From a virus: a DNA stretch of 50,827 nt. A program made the translations under genes and the position numbers. The stretch spans positions 1 to 50,827 of the IMG/VR virus record IMGVR_UViG_3300038429_000331. One strand, 5' to 3'. Shown here piece by piece: positions 15,869-23,690 of this stretch. Under the pieces are notes generated by a model. The model saw only the letters and a program-made list of their open reading frames with translations, was not told where the DNA came from and searched no databases. How positions within the stretch are numbered: the first letter of the stretch is position 1; the number at the start of each line of letters is the position of its first letter.

Positions 15869-17647
15869 TCAGCCCCTCCTATTTACTTCCGCGAACGCTG
15901 CGCGGAGCCCTATTGGCTTGTCCGGGCTAGCGCCCGTGTCTACGTGTGCCGTCGCCGAAGGCATCGCGTCCTGCGTTGCCCTGGCGTCTGATGTGCTTAC
16001 CGTTTTCGGGGGCTCCCCTGCCCCCTTCGCCCCAGCGCTCGCAGCTTCCGCTGCGCCCGCAGGAGTCCCCTGCGCGGCCGGATTGACGGCCGGCGTAGCG
16101 GTGTCCCCCTTCGGGACCGCGGCCGGAGCGCCGGTCGGGCTTGCGGGCGTAGGCGTTGCAGCCATGGCGGGCGCCGCAGTCGGGGAGGCTGCGGGCTTTG
16201 CTGCCGTCGCCTGCTTCTGGATGTCCGCCTTCATCGCATCGAGGAACGCGAACAGCCCGTCGGCCCACACCTGGGGCGGGGACCCCGGCTGAGGCATCGC
16301 GAACGCGGGAGCCGCCGCCGGTGCAGCCGGTGCCGCCGGAGCGGCGGGGGCTGCGCCAGCAGGAGCTGCGGGAGTTGCGGGCGCGGTGCCGGCAGGTGCC
16401 GCTGCAGGAGCCGCGGGAGCGTTCGCCGGCCCGGGCTCATCGGTCGTGACGCCCTTTTGACCAATGTCGGGCGCCGCGCCCTTGGTACCGTCGCTGTCCG
16501 CGGTGACCTTCCCCGACCCCTTGCAGGTCGGGCAGTCGTCGTCTTTCACTTTCCCCGTGCCGTCGCATGTGCCGCAGTCTTTCATCTTGGCCCCCGCGTC
16601 TTTCGACAGCACCTTGTCGAGGAGCTTCCCGCTCCCGTTGCATGCCTCGCAGGACGACCCCCGGTAGTTGCCCGTTCCATCGCAGAAGTGGCAGGGTATC
16701 ATGGCGGCGCCCGTCTCGTGCTCCGTCTCGGCGTCGGAGGTGACCTTCTTGTCGATCTTCTCGATAAGCGAGCAGATGATGTTTTTCATCTGGAAGAGCT
16801 CGTCGTTCTTGAGGTCCTTCATGAGCTTCATGTCGCTCATGTACTTCTCGATCAGCGATCGCTCGTCGCCGGAGGGGAGGTCGTCGATGAGCTTCACGAG
16901 CTCGTCGATCTTCTTCGCGACCTCCTCATCGGTGAGGGTCGCCCGCGTGTCGATGAGGTTGTAGAGGCCCTGATCGAACCCGTTCTCGTATGCCTTGTTG
17001 ACGTCGGGGGCCATTGGCCCCATCGAGTCTTTCACGAGCCCTTTCGCCACGGCGAAGATGCGGATGCGTGCCTGGCGCAGGAGCCCGCTCACCATATGCT
17101 TCTTCACGTTGACCTCTCCGTGGTCGAGGATCGCCGCCGACGGGCCGCCTCGACCTCGCGGGACCATCGACACGTGGTTCACGTCGCTGATGCTCTGCAT
17201 CACGGCGTGGTAGGGCTGGCCGCGATACTGGCCGAGCTTCCACGCGAACATCGCTCCGTACCCGGGGCTGATTTCCTTCACGCCCCGGTTGTATTCGTCG
17301 ATCGCGAGGATATCCTTGAGATTGACCTCCGCGGCGACGCCAACCTCTCCCTCGTCCTCCAGCCAGTCCATCGTCGCGTGGTCGCCGGTCCAGCCGACGG
17401 CGTAGTCGCGGAAGCTGTCGCGGGTGACGAGCTCCGGGGGGTGCTTGACGGTGAGCGGCGTCCGGTCGAACTTGCCCGCGGCTACGGCCGCGGCGAGGAC
17501 GGGGGCGGGGCGCAGGACGTTGTAGAGGTCGAGCTTCGGGAAGTCGGCGGGCGGATCGGCGAGGCCCGAGTCCTTGAGCTGCTTGAGGGTGTACGGGTAG
17601 ATCCCGGACCTGGCGAGAATGGCATGTTTCAGCAGACCATCAGCCAT
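15869..17647 (-). CDS. DUF2213-like prohead protease/scaffold with four DnaJ-type CxxCxGxG repeats
   Basis: 592 aa. Residues ~1-180 resemble DUF2213 proteins (LTVKHPPELVT, KEISPGYGAMFAWK, DVNHVSMVPRGRGG), which are placed at the prohead protease position. Residues ~215-300 are charged helices. Residues ~320-385 hold four CxxCxGxG motifs (CHFCDGTG, CEACNGSG, CGTCDGTG, CPTCKGSG), the number and spacing of a full DnaJ cysteine-rich domain expected to bind two zinc ions. The rest is a long Ala/Pro-rich low-complexity tail with a short helix, then a basic C-terminus. Likely a fused protease-scaffold. The zinc repeats are not typical of the family. Confidence 0.75.
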   Translation of the reverse strand: MADGLLKHAILARSGIYPYTLKQLKDSGLADPPADFPKLDLYNVLRPAPVLAAAVAAGKFDRTPLTVKHPPELVTRDSFRDYAVGWTGDHATMDWLEDEGEVGVAAEVNLKDILAIDEYNRGVKEISPGYGAMFAWKLGQYRGQPYHAVMQSISDVNHVSMVPRGRGGPSAAILDHGEVNVKKHMVSGLLRQARIRIFAVAKGLVKDSMGPMAPDVNKAYENGFDQGLYNLIDTRATLTDEEVAKKIDELVKLIDDLPSGDERSLIEKYMSDMKLMKDLKNDELFQMKNIICSLIEKIDKKVTSDAETEHETGAAMIPCHFCDGTGNYRGSSCEACNGSGKLLDKVLSKDAGAKMKDCGTCDGTGKVKDDDCPTCKGSGKVTADSDGTKGAAPDIGQKGVTTDEPGPANAPAAPAAAPAGTAPATPAAPAGAAPAAPAAPAAPAAAPAFAMPQPGSPPQVWADGLFAFLDAMKADIQKQATAAKPAASPTAAPAMAATPTPASPTGAPAAVPKGDTATPAVNPAAQGTPAGAAEAASAGAKGAGEPPKTVSTSDARATQDAMPSATAHVDTGASPDKPIGLRAAFAEVNRRG

Positions 17648-17657
17648 ATGGCCTGAT

Positions 17658-17687
17658 GTATAACGGTGGTCAACTCAGTTTGTGCAA
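17658..17687 (-). promoter_or_regulatory. Possible promoter before the head-protease gene
   Basis: On the minus strand TTGCAC (17687-17682) and TTATAC (17663-17658) are separated by 18 bases, upstream of the start at 17647. It lies in one of the few gaps (59 bp) in the structural gene run. A moderate sigma-70-like match; could start a capsid message. Confidence 0.4.
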
Positions 17688-17706
17688 TAAATCGTGTGTT
17701 ACAAAA

Positions 17707-17898
17707 TCAGCCGCCATTGAGGCTGGCGTCGTTCGCGCAGTTGTGAATTGCGTACCGGATAACCTCTGAAGGGGTCTCTCCGATGCCGGCACTGATAAGA
17801 TCGTCGATGCGCTTCATGTCCTCATCGTTCATTCTGACGGGGACATAGATCGTCCGCTTCCCCTTCCACCGTCCGTCATTACCGCGCGGTTGCCTCAC
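17707..17898 (-). CDS. Ribbon-helix-helix DNA-binding protein
   Basis: 63 aa; GTG 17898 overlaps the upstream stop (GTGA). After a short basic tail, residues 16-24 form a beta strand (TIYVPVRM), followed by two helices (DEDMKRIDDLISAG and TPSEVIRYAIHN), the layout of Arc/CopG repressors. Such dimers bind operators. It sits at the end of the glycosylation cassette and just before the putative capsid promoter, so a local regulatory role is possible. Confidence 0.65.
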   Translation of the reverse strand: MRQPRGNDGRWKGKRTIYVPVRMNDEDMKRIDDLISAGIGETPSEVIRYAIHNCANDASLNGG

Positions 17899-18533
17899 AC
17901 CGCCTCCGCGAACCCGTGGGCGTGGAGCCAGTCGCGGGCGCGGTTCTCGCAGGGGTTGGCGACGTAATCGTGCCCGTCGTCGTAGCTCATCTTGAGCCAC
18001 TTCATCGCCCACCGTTCCGTGACCTCGTGGACGCAGACCACGAGGAAGGTCGCCGCCGAGAGGAGGTTATGCAAACAGACTTCGTCCTCGAGGCACCAGC
18101 CGGTAGCGCGGTACATCGGTTCTCTCGCAGCCCAGCCGTTCATCCCCATCGTGAAGTCGGGGCAGCCCAGGCCGCCGTCCTTCACCTGTTTGCGGACGAC
18201 GTCGCCATTGACGGTGAAGACTTTCACGACCTCGCCGCCGAAGGTAATATTGAATTGCCAGCGTTTCTCCAGCACCTGGTCGATGTCTGCGATCGCCTGG
18301 CGCACGACCTGCGCGTTCGCCTGTTCGGACTCGCGCGTGATCTGCCATGCGATCGCTGCGATGACGGGATCGAGCTTGCCGGCGAGACCGCTCCTCGACT
18401 CGTCCGCAAGCTCCTCGGCAGTATCCCTCATGATCGCATCGGGAGCGAGGGTTACCGCCTTCTGAGCGACGGCAATCCTGACTGCCAATTGCGCGATTGA
18501 AGAGCCGACGGCGTCGGCCGCCAGATTGCTCAT
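17895..18533 (-). CDS. Unknown protein with HExxE metal-site-like motif
   Basis: 212 aa, ATG 18533 overlapping the previous stop. The C-terminal half has VVCVHEVTERWAMKWL followed by DDGHDYVANPCENRARDWLH. The HExxE plus a later H and E resembles metallo-protein sites seen in some phage proteins, but it is not the HExxH of common zinc proteases. The N-terminal half is alpha-helical. No membrane segment. Function unknown; a metal-dependent role is an inference only. Confidence 0.55.
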   Translation of the reverse strand: MSNLAADAVGSSIAQLAVRIAVAQKAVTLAPDAIMRDTAEELADESRSGLAGKLDPVIAAIAWQITRESEQANAQVVRQAIADIDQVLEKRWQFNITFGGEVVKVFTVNGDVVRKQVKDGGLGCPDFTMGMNGWAAREPMYRATGWCLEDEVCLHNLLSAATFLVVCVHEVTERWAMKWLKMSYDDGHDYVANPCENRARDWLHAHGFAEAV

Positions 18534-18724
18534 TTGCGCCTCCCTCCCCGAACCGACCGCTGCGTCGGCGGGCATGTGGACTTCACCGTGATCCTCGAGA
18601 GGATTGCGGCCCTCACCCACTCAGCTGATGCAAGCGCCACAACGATAGCCAGGTCGAATAGCTGGGAGTCGAATATCCACTGTGCACTGTTCCAGCAATA
18701 CCGCGGCTGCTTGTAAAACTTCAC
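18530..18724 (-). CDS. Small unknown protein
   Basis: 64 aa; GTG 18724 overlaps the methyltransferase stop and the stop overlaps the next ATG. Contains one moderately hydrophobic segment (LFDLAIVVALASAEWVRAAIL), then a basic tail. Its stop-start overlaps on both sides support expression as part of the chain. No family seen. Confidence 0.5.
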   Translation of the reverse strand: MKFYKQPRYCWNSAQWIFDSQLFDLAIVVALASAEWVRAAILSRITVKSTCPPTQRSVRGGRRK

Positions 18725-19290
18725 GCTTCCTCCGGCTTCACCATCACCCAGGACGAATCGGGGAACACCTGCGGAAGTCTCCCGTGGAAGAACTGGTCGA
18801 CCGCCTCCGCGACGTCCGTCCACGCGAAGTAGTTCGGCATGTGATCGTGGCCCCCGATGCAGCGGCCCGGCCGAACCTTCGGCCACCACAGGGAGAGGTC
18901 CCGCATGACGGAGATCATGTCGTGCATGGCGTCAACGTAGACGAAGTCGAGTGATAGATCGGGGACTTCTTTCGCCGCCTCCCGGGAGGTGCACTTGTGC
19001 TTCGTGACGTTCTTCAGCGGCCGCGTCCTCTGGTCGAAATCCTTCTCCACCCAGGCGGCGTCGTGCACTCCGAACATCGTGAGGTCGCTCCACGGGTCGA
19101 CGCAGTGGACTTCCGAGAAGCTCCGCGCGAACACTTCCGCGCTCTCCCCCGCATAACTCCCGATCTCGTACATCCGCCACCCTGGCCGCACGTCCAGCCA
19201 CGCGACCATCGCCTCCAGGCCCTTGAGGATCGCGGGGCCGAGCCTCTCGGGATCCCGCATCAGGTCGTAGCGCCTCGTCTCTGCGCTCAT
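18721..19290 (-). CDS. Class I SAM-dependent methyltransferase (copy 2)
   Basis: 189 aa, ATG 19290 overlapping the glycosyltransferase stop. Motif I is EIGSYAGESAEVFA, motif II is CVDPWSD, and a DFVYVDAMHD motif follows with IGGHDH near the end, all typical of the Methyltransf_24-like small-molecule or sugar methyltransferases. It aligns well by eye with the gene at 20884-21432 (both start near LMRDP and share SYAGESAE, VHCVDPW, SLDFVY-DA, WWPKVR). It is probably a paralogue acting on a sugar or protein modified by the adjacent glycosyltransferases. Confidence 0.8.
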   Translation of the reverse strand: MSAETRRYDLMRDPERLGPAILKGLEAMVAWLDVRPGWRMYEIGSYAGESAEVFARSFSEVHCVDPWSDLTMFGVHDAAWVEKDFDQRTRPLKNVTKHKCTSREAAKEVPDLSLDFVYVDAMHDMISVMRDLSLWWPKVRPGRCIGGHDHMPNYFAWTDVAEAVDQFFHGRLPQVFPDSSWVMVKPEEA

Positions 19291-20081
19291 GATGGCAACC
19301 ACGCGAGCTGCAGCATGCTCTTCGGGACGTTCCACCCCGGGTAGTATTTCTCCTCCTCCGCGCGCTCCGCGTCGGTCATGCCCTCCAGCGGGACGTGCTT
19401 GCGGAACTCCCGCGAGCCCATCACCGTCTTGAACATTGCCTCCCACTTTCCGCGCGAGGTCTCGTGGTCGTACTGGTGGAAATAGTACTTGCTGCCGATC
19501 ATCTCCAGGTTGTACTTCTGCATCATCCCCATGACCCCGACTGCTTTCAGGCCGTAGCGGGCGATGTTGCGCGATAGCGTGTAGTCGTCGATCAGGTGGT
19601 CGGGCCTCATCTTGAGGTTAAACTCGTTGGCGATCGGGTGGATGCGCTTCACCGCCTCCTCGAGCGTGATGTCCAGCGGGTGCCAGAGGTCGAGGCACGA
19701 GCCGGGCGCGATCGCGAACCAGTTCGGCGATCCGATCATTCGGCCGTCGCGGAGGAAGTATTCGTCCATCGACCAGCGGATCGGCGCGAGGTCAAACCCG
19801 TAATGGCAGATATGGTACGGCGGGATGAACGCCGTCCAGTCGGGCGTGTCGGGGTGCACCAGGGCGTCGGCGTCCAGGTACTCGACCCAGTCGTAGCCCC
19901 GGCCGAGCTCGTAGATCTGGAGCTTCTCGTAGACGACCGGCCAGTCGGGGTACTTGCGCTCGGTGATTTCGCAGAACTCCGCGCCGATCTTCCAGGCGTA
20001 GTACCGCAAGAACGGGTAGCTGACCTTGCAGAGGTCTGGCTCGTAGTTGTCGATATTCAGCGTGAACAGCACTTTCCTCAC
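19287..20081 (-). CDS. Glycosyltransferase (GT34/GT8-like GT-A fold)
   Basis: 264 aa, GTG start 20081. The N-terminus (VLFTLNIDNYEPD) and the sequence KLQIYELGRGYDWVEYLDADALVHPD, including a DxD metal/nucleotide-sugar site near residue 71, fit a GT-A glycosyltransferase; the string resembles the alpha-galactosyl GMA12/MNN10 type. Lies in a cassette with a second glycosyltransferase and two methyltransferases inside the head module. The acceptor could be a virion protein or a host surface glycan; the sequence does not say which. Confidence 0.75.
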   Translation of the reverse strand: MRKVLFTLNIDNYEPDLCKVSYPFLRYYAWKIGAEFCEITERKYPDWPVVYEKLQIYELGRGYDWVEYLDADALVHPDTPDWTAFIPPYHICHYGFDLAPIRWSMDEYFLRDGRMIGSPNWFAIAPGSCLDLWHPLDITLEEAVKRIHPIANEFNLKMRPDHLIDDYTLSRNIARYGLKAVGVMGMMQKYNLEMIGSKYYFHQYDHETSRGKWEAMFKTVMGSREFRKHVPLEGMTDAERAEEEKYYPGWNVPKSMLQLAWLPS

Positions 20082-20320
20082 AAAACATATCCTCCCCCGT
20101 CTGCCGGCCGCGCGACGCTGAGCTCCGCTCCCGCCGTCAGGATGATCACCCGGTTGTGGGGGAACATCTGCTGGAGCATGCCGCTCACCTGCTCGAGCTG
20201 CTTGTCCCTCACCGACGGCGGTTCGGCCGCGAGCTTCAGGATCACCACGTCGCCGGGTTTGACCTCCGCGACCTGGATCTTCTCGATGTCGATCTCCTTC
20301 GTACCGTCGACGAGCCTCAC
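20078..20320 (-). CDS. Small unknown protein in the glycosylation cassette
   Basis: 80 aa, GTG 20320 overlapping its neighbour (GTGA). Beta-alpha pattern: IEKIQVAEVKPGDVVILKL then LEQVSGMLQQMFPHNRVIIL. No motif known to me. Possibly an accessory or structural protein; placed directly before the glycosyltransferase. Confidence 0.6.
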   Translation of the reverse strand: MRLVDGTKEIDIEKIQVAEVKPGDVVILKLAAEPPSVRDKQLEQVSGMLQQMFPHNRVIILTAGAELSVARPADGGGYVL

Positions 20321-20697
20321 CCGCGAACCCTCGCGCCCGGAGGCGGGATGATGAGCCCCGATCTGCTCGGCGGCTCCGGCATCGGGGGATTCTCCATCAT
20401 CTCCTTCGGCATCCAGTCAATCCGCGTGTTGATCATCGGGACCATCGGCTGGCCGTTCACGCGGATTGATGTGGTCGTCTCGACGACGACTGGGACGCAG
20501 TTGAACTTCAGGCAGACCCTCGTGACCTCGGAGTCACACTTCTCGCGGCGCACCTGCTGGTCGGGCGCCATGAGGACCGGCGGCCCTTCCTTCGCGCCTT
20601 CGGTCATCTTCTTGAACTGCTCCTCCCAACTTTCGGGAGCCTTCTCCTCGGGCGACCCGTCACTGCCGGGCGGGACCTCCGTCTTCTCTTCTGACAT
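20317..20697 (-). CDS. Unknown protein, acidic N-terminus
   Basis: 126 aa; ATG 20697 with AAAGGAGAGAAGAGTC upstream. The first 35 residues are acidic and disordered-looking, followed by a compact part with CDSEVTRVCLKFNCVPVVVE and Pro-rich end. No catalytic motif. Its role in the cassette is unknown. Confidence 0.6.
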   Translation of the reverse strand: MSEEKTEVPPGSDGSPEEKAPESWEEQFKKMTEGAKEGPPVLMAPDQQVRREKCDSEVTRVCLKFNCVPVVVETTTSIRVNGQPMVPMINTRIDWMPKEMMENPPMPEPPSRSGLIIPPPGARVRG

Positions 20698-20713
20698 GAC
20701 TCTTCTCTCCTTT

Positions 20714-20887
20714 TCAGTTCTCGGACAAACGAACTTCTGGAAACTCCAGAAAGACCGTCACCACGTCATCCTCGGACCGGACCTCTATGAGCCGGATATT
20801 CGCGTTCAGCACGATGTAGCGCATCGTGTCGTCGAGCCACGCGCAGCGCGTCTCCAGCGTCCCTCCCTTGACCTTCACCGCCGTCAC
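20714..20887 (-). CDS. Small unknown protein coupled to methyltransferase
   Basis: 57 aa; GTG 20887 overlaps the methyltransferase stop (GTGA). It is beta-rich with RYIVLNANIRLIEVRSEDD. No membrane segment. Listed because of the stop-start overlap and conserved-looking composition. Confidence 0.5.
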   Translation of the reverse strand: MTAVKVKGGTLETRCAWLDDTMRYIVLNANIRLIEVRSEDDVVTVFLEFPEVRLSEN

Positions 20888-21432
20888 GCGTAGCGCTCTT
20901 TTTTCTTCCAGCCGATCTTCCAGGACGTGTCGGGGTACAAGATGATCTGACCCCGCGGGAAGAACATCCGCACGGCCCGCGCGACCCCCGTCCACTCGAA
21001 GTCGTCGGGGAGGAAGTCATGCCCTCCGATCTCTCCCCCCACCCGCACCTTCGGCCACCAGGCGGCGAGATCGCTCATGACGGCGGACATCGTGTGATCC
21101 GCATCGATGTAGACGAAGTCCAGAGATCGGTCCGGCACCGACTGGGCGACGAACACCGAGCGGCCCTTGTGCTTGATGATGTTCAAGAGCGGCGAGGCCC
21201 TGCGGTCGAACTCCGCTTCCACCTCGTCGTCTCCGGGGACATGATGCGTGGAGCCTTCCCACGGATCGACGCAGTGAACCTCGTCGAAGTGGGCGGCGAA
21301 CATCTCGGCGCTTTCTCCGGCGTAGCTCCCGATCTCGTACATAACACCGCCTGGCAGGGAGGCAATCATCTCCATCAGCCCCGAGCGGATCTCCGGCCCC
21401 CGCACGGCCGGATCCCTCATCAGGTCGATCAC
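20884..21432 (-). CDS. Class I SAM-dependent methyltransferase (copy 1)
   Basis: 182 aa from GTG 21432 (VIDLMRDP); a second start, ATG at the M of LMRDP, is also possible. Contains YEIGSYAGESAEMFAA (motif I), VHCVDPWEGS, DFVYIDADHTMSAVMSDL and GGEIGGHDF, matching Methyltransf_24-type enzymes. By eye it shares most of these stretches with the gene at 18721-19290, separated by a glycosyltransferase and three small genes, which suggests an old duplication. Substrate unknown. Confidence 0.8.
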   Translation of the reverse strand: MIDLMRDPAVRGPEIRSGLMEMIASLPGGVMYEIGSYAGESAEMFAAHFDEVHCVDPWEGSTHHVPGDDEVEAEFDRRASPLLNIIKHKGRSVFVAQSVPDRSLDFVYIDADHTMSAVMSDLAAWWPKVRVGGEIGGHDFLPDDFEWTGVARAVRMFFPRGQIILYPDTSWKIGWKKKERYA

Positions 21433-21440
21433 CGCCGGCC

Positions 21441-21629
21441 TCAGCTCCAGAATATCGTGACGACGAGGAACGGCTCGCCTGATTGGGGATTCTGTCCCGA
21501 GCAGCTGCCCTGCGAACTCACCGTTGGCGCGCCGCCCGACTTGCCGGTCGCAAGAAAAGTGTTCACGCTCGCCTGGAGCGCCTCGAAGCCCATTGCCCAA
21601 TCAGTCCCGACAAACACTGTGCAGTTCAT
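21441..21629 (-). CDS. Small unknown protein
   Basis: 62 aa, ATG 21629 with GGGGGAGTT immediately before it. Composition is mixed with Ser/Gly-rich C-terminal half (GGAPTVSSQGSCSGQNPQSG). No function can be proposed; the ribosome site is the best support. Confidence 0.5.
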   Translation of the reverse strand: MNCTVFVGTDWAMGFEALQASVNTFLATGKSGGAPTVSSQGSCSGQNPQSGEPFLVVTIFWS

Positions 21630-21639
21630 AACTCCCCCT

Positions 21640-22533
21640 TCACGCCACCAGGCGTGTTTTTTGCTCGGCGGTGAGCTCGTACCTCGGCACGAACCCGCAC
21701 CGGCAGTTGTAGTCTTTCCACCGCGGGTCCGCTTCCAGTCCCGCGCGCGTGTAGATCATCCTCCCCCATCCCTCGGGTGCATTGCGGTGTGACGGCCGCA
21801 CCTTGATGTCGTTCGAGTTAAACACCTCGACGTAGGGCGCTTCGGCCGCCTCGAAGCTCGCCAACGTCATCGACCTCTCGAATCTGGAGAACTGGTCGCG
21901 GGCGAAGAACCGGGCGCGCCGCGCGCTCGTCTCCTTCATCTCGTCGACCAGGTCCTTGACCTCCAGCTTCTCCGCGCGCCCCTCCGCCCAGTCGATGAGG
22001 CGCAGCAGGAAGCTCGCCTTGAGGTCGTCCTGCTCCCCGAGCACGCGCTCCACCGCTCCGTCGAGATACAGGCGCCGCAGGCCGTCGAGCTTGTCCGCGA
22101 ACACCGCGTCCTTGTCGAGCGACAGCTGCAGGAGGATCCCCCGGATCCGGGGAGCGCCGCTCTCGAGAAGACGTGCCAGCCACGCGCGCTGCGCGGCTAC
22201 CAGTTGAGTATTGAGGCGGACCCGTAGCGCTTTGGCGTCCGGACCTCGAGCTCCGACGAGCTCCGCGAGCTCGCGGACCAAGTCCTCGGACGCCCGGTCC
22301 TGGACGATCGTGCCCTCCCCCGCGTAGCGGTAGCCGTACTTCTTTCCGATCTCCACCGCAGCTTTCACTAGGCCTTCGAAAAGCTCCTCGTGCGCGATCT
22401 CGATCGATCTGGCCAGTTTATTTTCGAGCGGCAGAGGGATGCGCACGTAGTATTTGAACGTGGAGGCCTTCCGTTCCTTCTCCGCGGCGTCCATGAGCTT
22501 CACTGCTTCGCGAACTATCGAGATCGTTGTCAC
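21640..22533 (-). CDS. MuF-like minor head protein
   Basis: 297 aa from GTG 22533, which overlaps the stop of the 32-aa gene; an in-frame TTG at 22554 would add seven residues. N-terminal helices, then a C-terminal part EVFNSNDIKVRPSHRNAPEGWG and PRWKDYNCRCGFVPRY, the cysteine/histidine pattern of SPP1 gp7 / Mu F head morphogenesis proteins. Such proteins ride on the portal and are injected or help head assembly. Lies downstream of the portal as expected. Confidence 0.75.
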   Translation of the reverse strand: MTTISIVREAVKLMDAAEKERKASTFKYYVRIPLPLENKLARSIEIAHEELFEGLVKAAVEIGKKYGYRYAGEGTIVQDRASEDLVRELAELVGARGPDAKALRVRLNTQLVAAQRAWLARLLESGAPRIRGILLQLSLDKDAVFADKLDGLRRLYLDGAVERVLGEQDDLKASFLLRLIDWAEGRAEKLEVKDLVDEMKETSARRARFFARDQFSRFERSMTLASFEAAEAPYVEVFNSNDIKVRPSHRNAPEGWGRMIYTRAGLEADPRWKDYNCRCGFVPRYELTAEQKTRLVA

Positions 22534-22628
22534 TTCCTGTGTGCCGTCGTCCAATCGCTTTCGATCCAGAAGACCATCGCGGCGATCAAGCCCAGACAGG
22601 CGAGGGCCAGTACTGCCAGCAAGATCAC
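22530..22628 (-). CDS. 32-aa single-pass membrane peptide
   Basis: GTG 22628 to TGA 22530; the start overlaps the stop of the preceding small gene (GTGA) and the stop overlaps the MuF-like start. The first 20 residues are one hydrophobic segment (ILLAVLALACLGLIAAMVFW) then a short polar tail. The overlap pattern matches the rest of the operon, so it is probably translated. Function unknown. Confidence 0.45.
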   Translation of the reverse strand: MILLAVLALACLGLIAAMVFWIESDWTTAHRK

Positions 22629-22777
22629 GGCGTCTCTTCTTTGCGGTCCTTCTTCCTTCCGCGCGGTGGCCTTCTCCCGAGGAGAAAGCCGGCGATGAAT
22701 ACCGCGATCGCCATCGTGATCAGGACCAGGCCGATCGTCAGCATTTCGCCGAAATCCATTGCCATCGGTCCACCCAT
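22625..22777 (-). CDS. 50-aa single-pass membrane protein
   Basis: ATG 22777 with GGGAGGGGTAGGAGA just upstream; an internal ATG is also available. One membrane helix (MLTIGLVLITMAIAVFIAGFLLG) followed by a basic tail RRPPRGRKKDRKE. Lies between a glycosyltransferase and another membrane peptide. It could anchor the glycosylation enzymes or be unrelated; nothing in it decides. Confidence 0.55.
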   Translation of the reverse strand: MGGPMAMDFGEMLTIGLVLITMAIAVFIAGFLLGRRPPRGRKKDRKEETP

Positions 22778-22791
22778 TCTCCTACCCCTCC

Positions 22792-23442
22792 CTACTGAAT
22801 CGTGTAGACCTTCGGTCCGATGTGGCCGAGCTTGATGGCCGTGTCCACGAAGATCTTCCCGCCGAGAGCGCGCCACGCCTGGCAGAAGAAGACATCCTCG
22901 GAGATCATCTGGCCGTCGAACTTGTATGCGAAGACCCCGCGCAGATGCGTGCCCTCATCTGTGTATGGATGCGCCCGGGCCCAGAGCATCGTCAGCGCTT
23001 CCTTCGATGCGCGCAGAAATCCAGTTCCGCACCAGTCCACCTTCAGCAGTCCGGTCTCGTTCGGCTTCTCACCATTTCGCTGGCCATAGACCCCTACCGT
23101 CTGCTCCACGCGCTTTCGGTAAAGGCCGCCCACCACGGCGCCTGCGCCGTTCTTTTCTGGAGGACCTCCTGCGTTCTGAAGGTCGTAGGCGAGCAACCTC
23201 GCGAGATGACCAGGAGCCCACGCCATGTCGCTGTCAATGAACACCAGGTCCGTCACATCTTTGATGTCTTCGATGCATAACTTCACCAGGCGATTGCGCG
23301 CGTTGGCCAAGTCCCCGGTCAGGAACACGGGAATGAGCTCGATGTCGTGGAGCTCCTTGATCGAACGGATGAGGCAGTCGACGTACCGGAAATCCAGGAA
23401 TTCCCCGCCATGAATCGGTGTCCCGATGATGACCTTCTTCAC
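22792..23442 (-). CDS. Glycosyltransferase, GT-A fold
   Basis: 216 aa, GTG 23442 overlapping the previous stop. Residues ~68-74 FIDSDMAW carry a DxD motif, and the sequence has the Anp1/GT2-like pattern (PIHGGEFLDFRYVDCLIRSI, VGGLYRKR, VDWCGTGFLRA, SEDVFFCQAWRALGG). The final SEDVFFC matches the conserved E/D position of GT2-type enzymes. With the second glycosyltransferase it suggests glycan decoration made by the phage. Target not determined. Confidence 0.75.
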   Translation of the reverse strand: MKKVIIGTPIHGGEFLDFRYVDCLIRSIKELHDIELIPVFLTGDLANARNRLVKLCIEDIKDVTDLVFIDSDMAWAPGHLARLLAYDLQNAGGPPEKNGAGAVVGGLYRKRVEQTVGVYGQRNGEKPNETGLLKVDWCGTGFLRASKEALTMLWARAHPYTDEGTHLRGVFAYKFDGQMISEDVFFCQAWRALGGKIFVDTAIKLGHIGPKVYTIQ

Positions 23443-23690
23443 CTACCCCTCCTCAGCAGCCTCTCCACTGCTGGATTGATCTGGCCTCCATCGGGCCAGC
23501 TTCCGCTGTAATCGATCGGGTCCAGGATCGTGTGCCGTGGCTGCGCCTGCTTACGGATCCTGCCGAGCGCGTCCATGAGGCGCTTCTTCGCCTTCACGCG
23601 GCGCAGGGCCGCGGCCTTCCGGCGGTTCGTCCCGCTCGAGACATAGACCATCTCGGAGACGTCTCCCACCTTGACCGTTCTCAATATCAT
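23439..23690 (-). CDS. Small basic unknown protein
   Basis: 83 aa, ATG 23690 overlapping the upstream stop. N-terminal beta part (MILRTVKVGDVSEMVYVS), then a strongly basic helix (RRKAAALRRVKAKKRLMDAL). May bind nucleic acid. No family recognised. Confidence 0.55.
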   Translation of the reverse strand: MILRTVKVGDVSEMVYVSSGTNRRKAAALRRVKAKKRLMDALGRIRKQAQPRHTILDPIDYSGSWPDGGQINPAVERLLRRGR

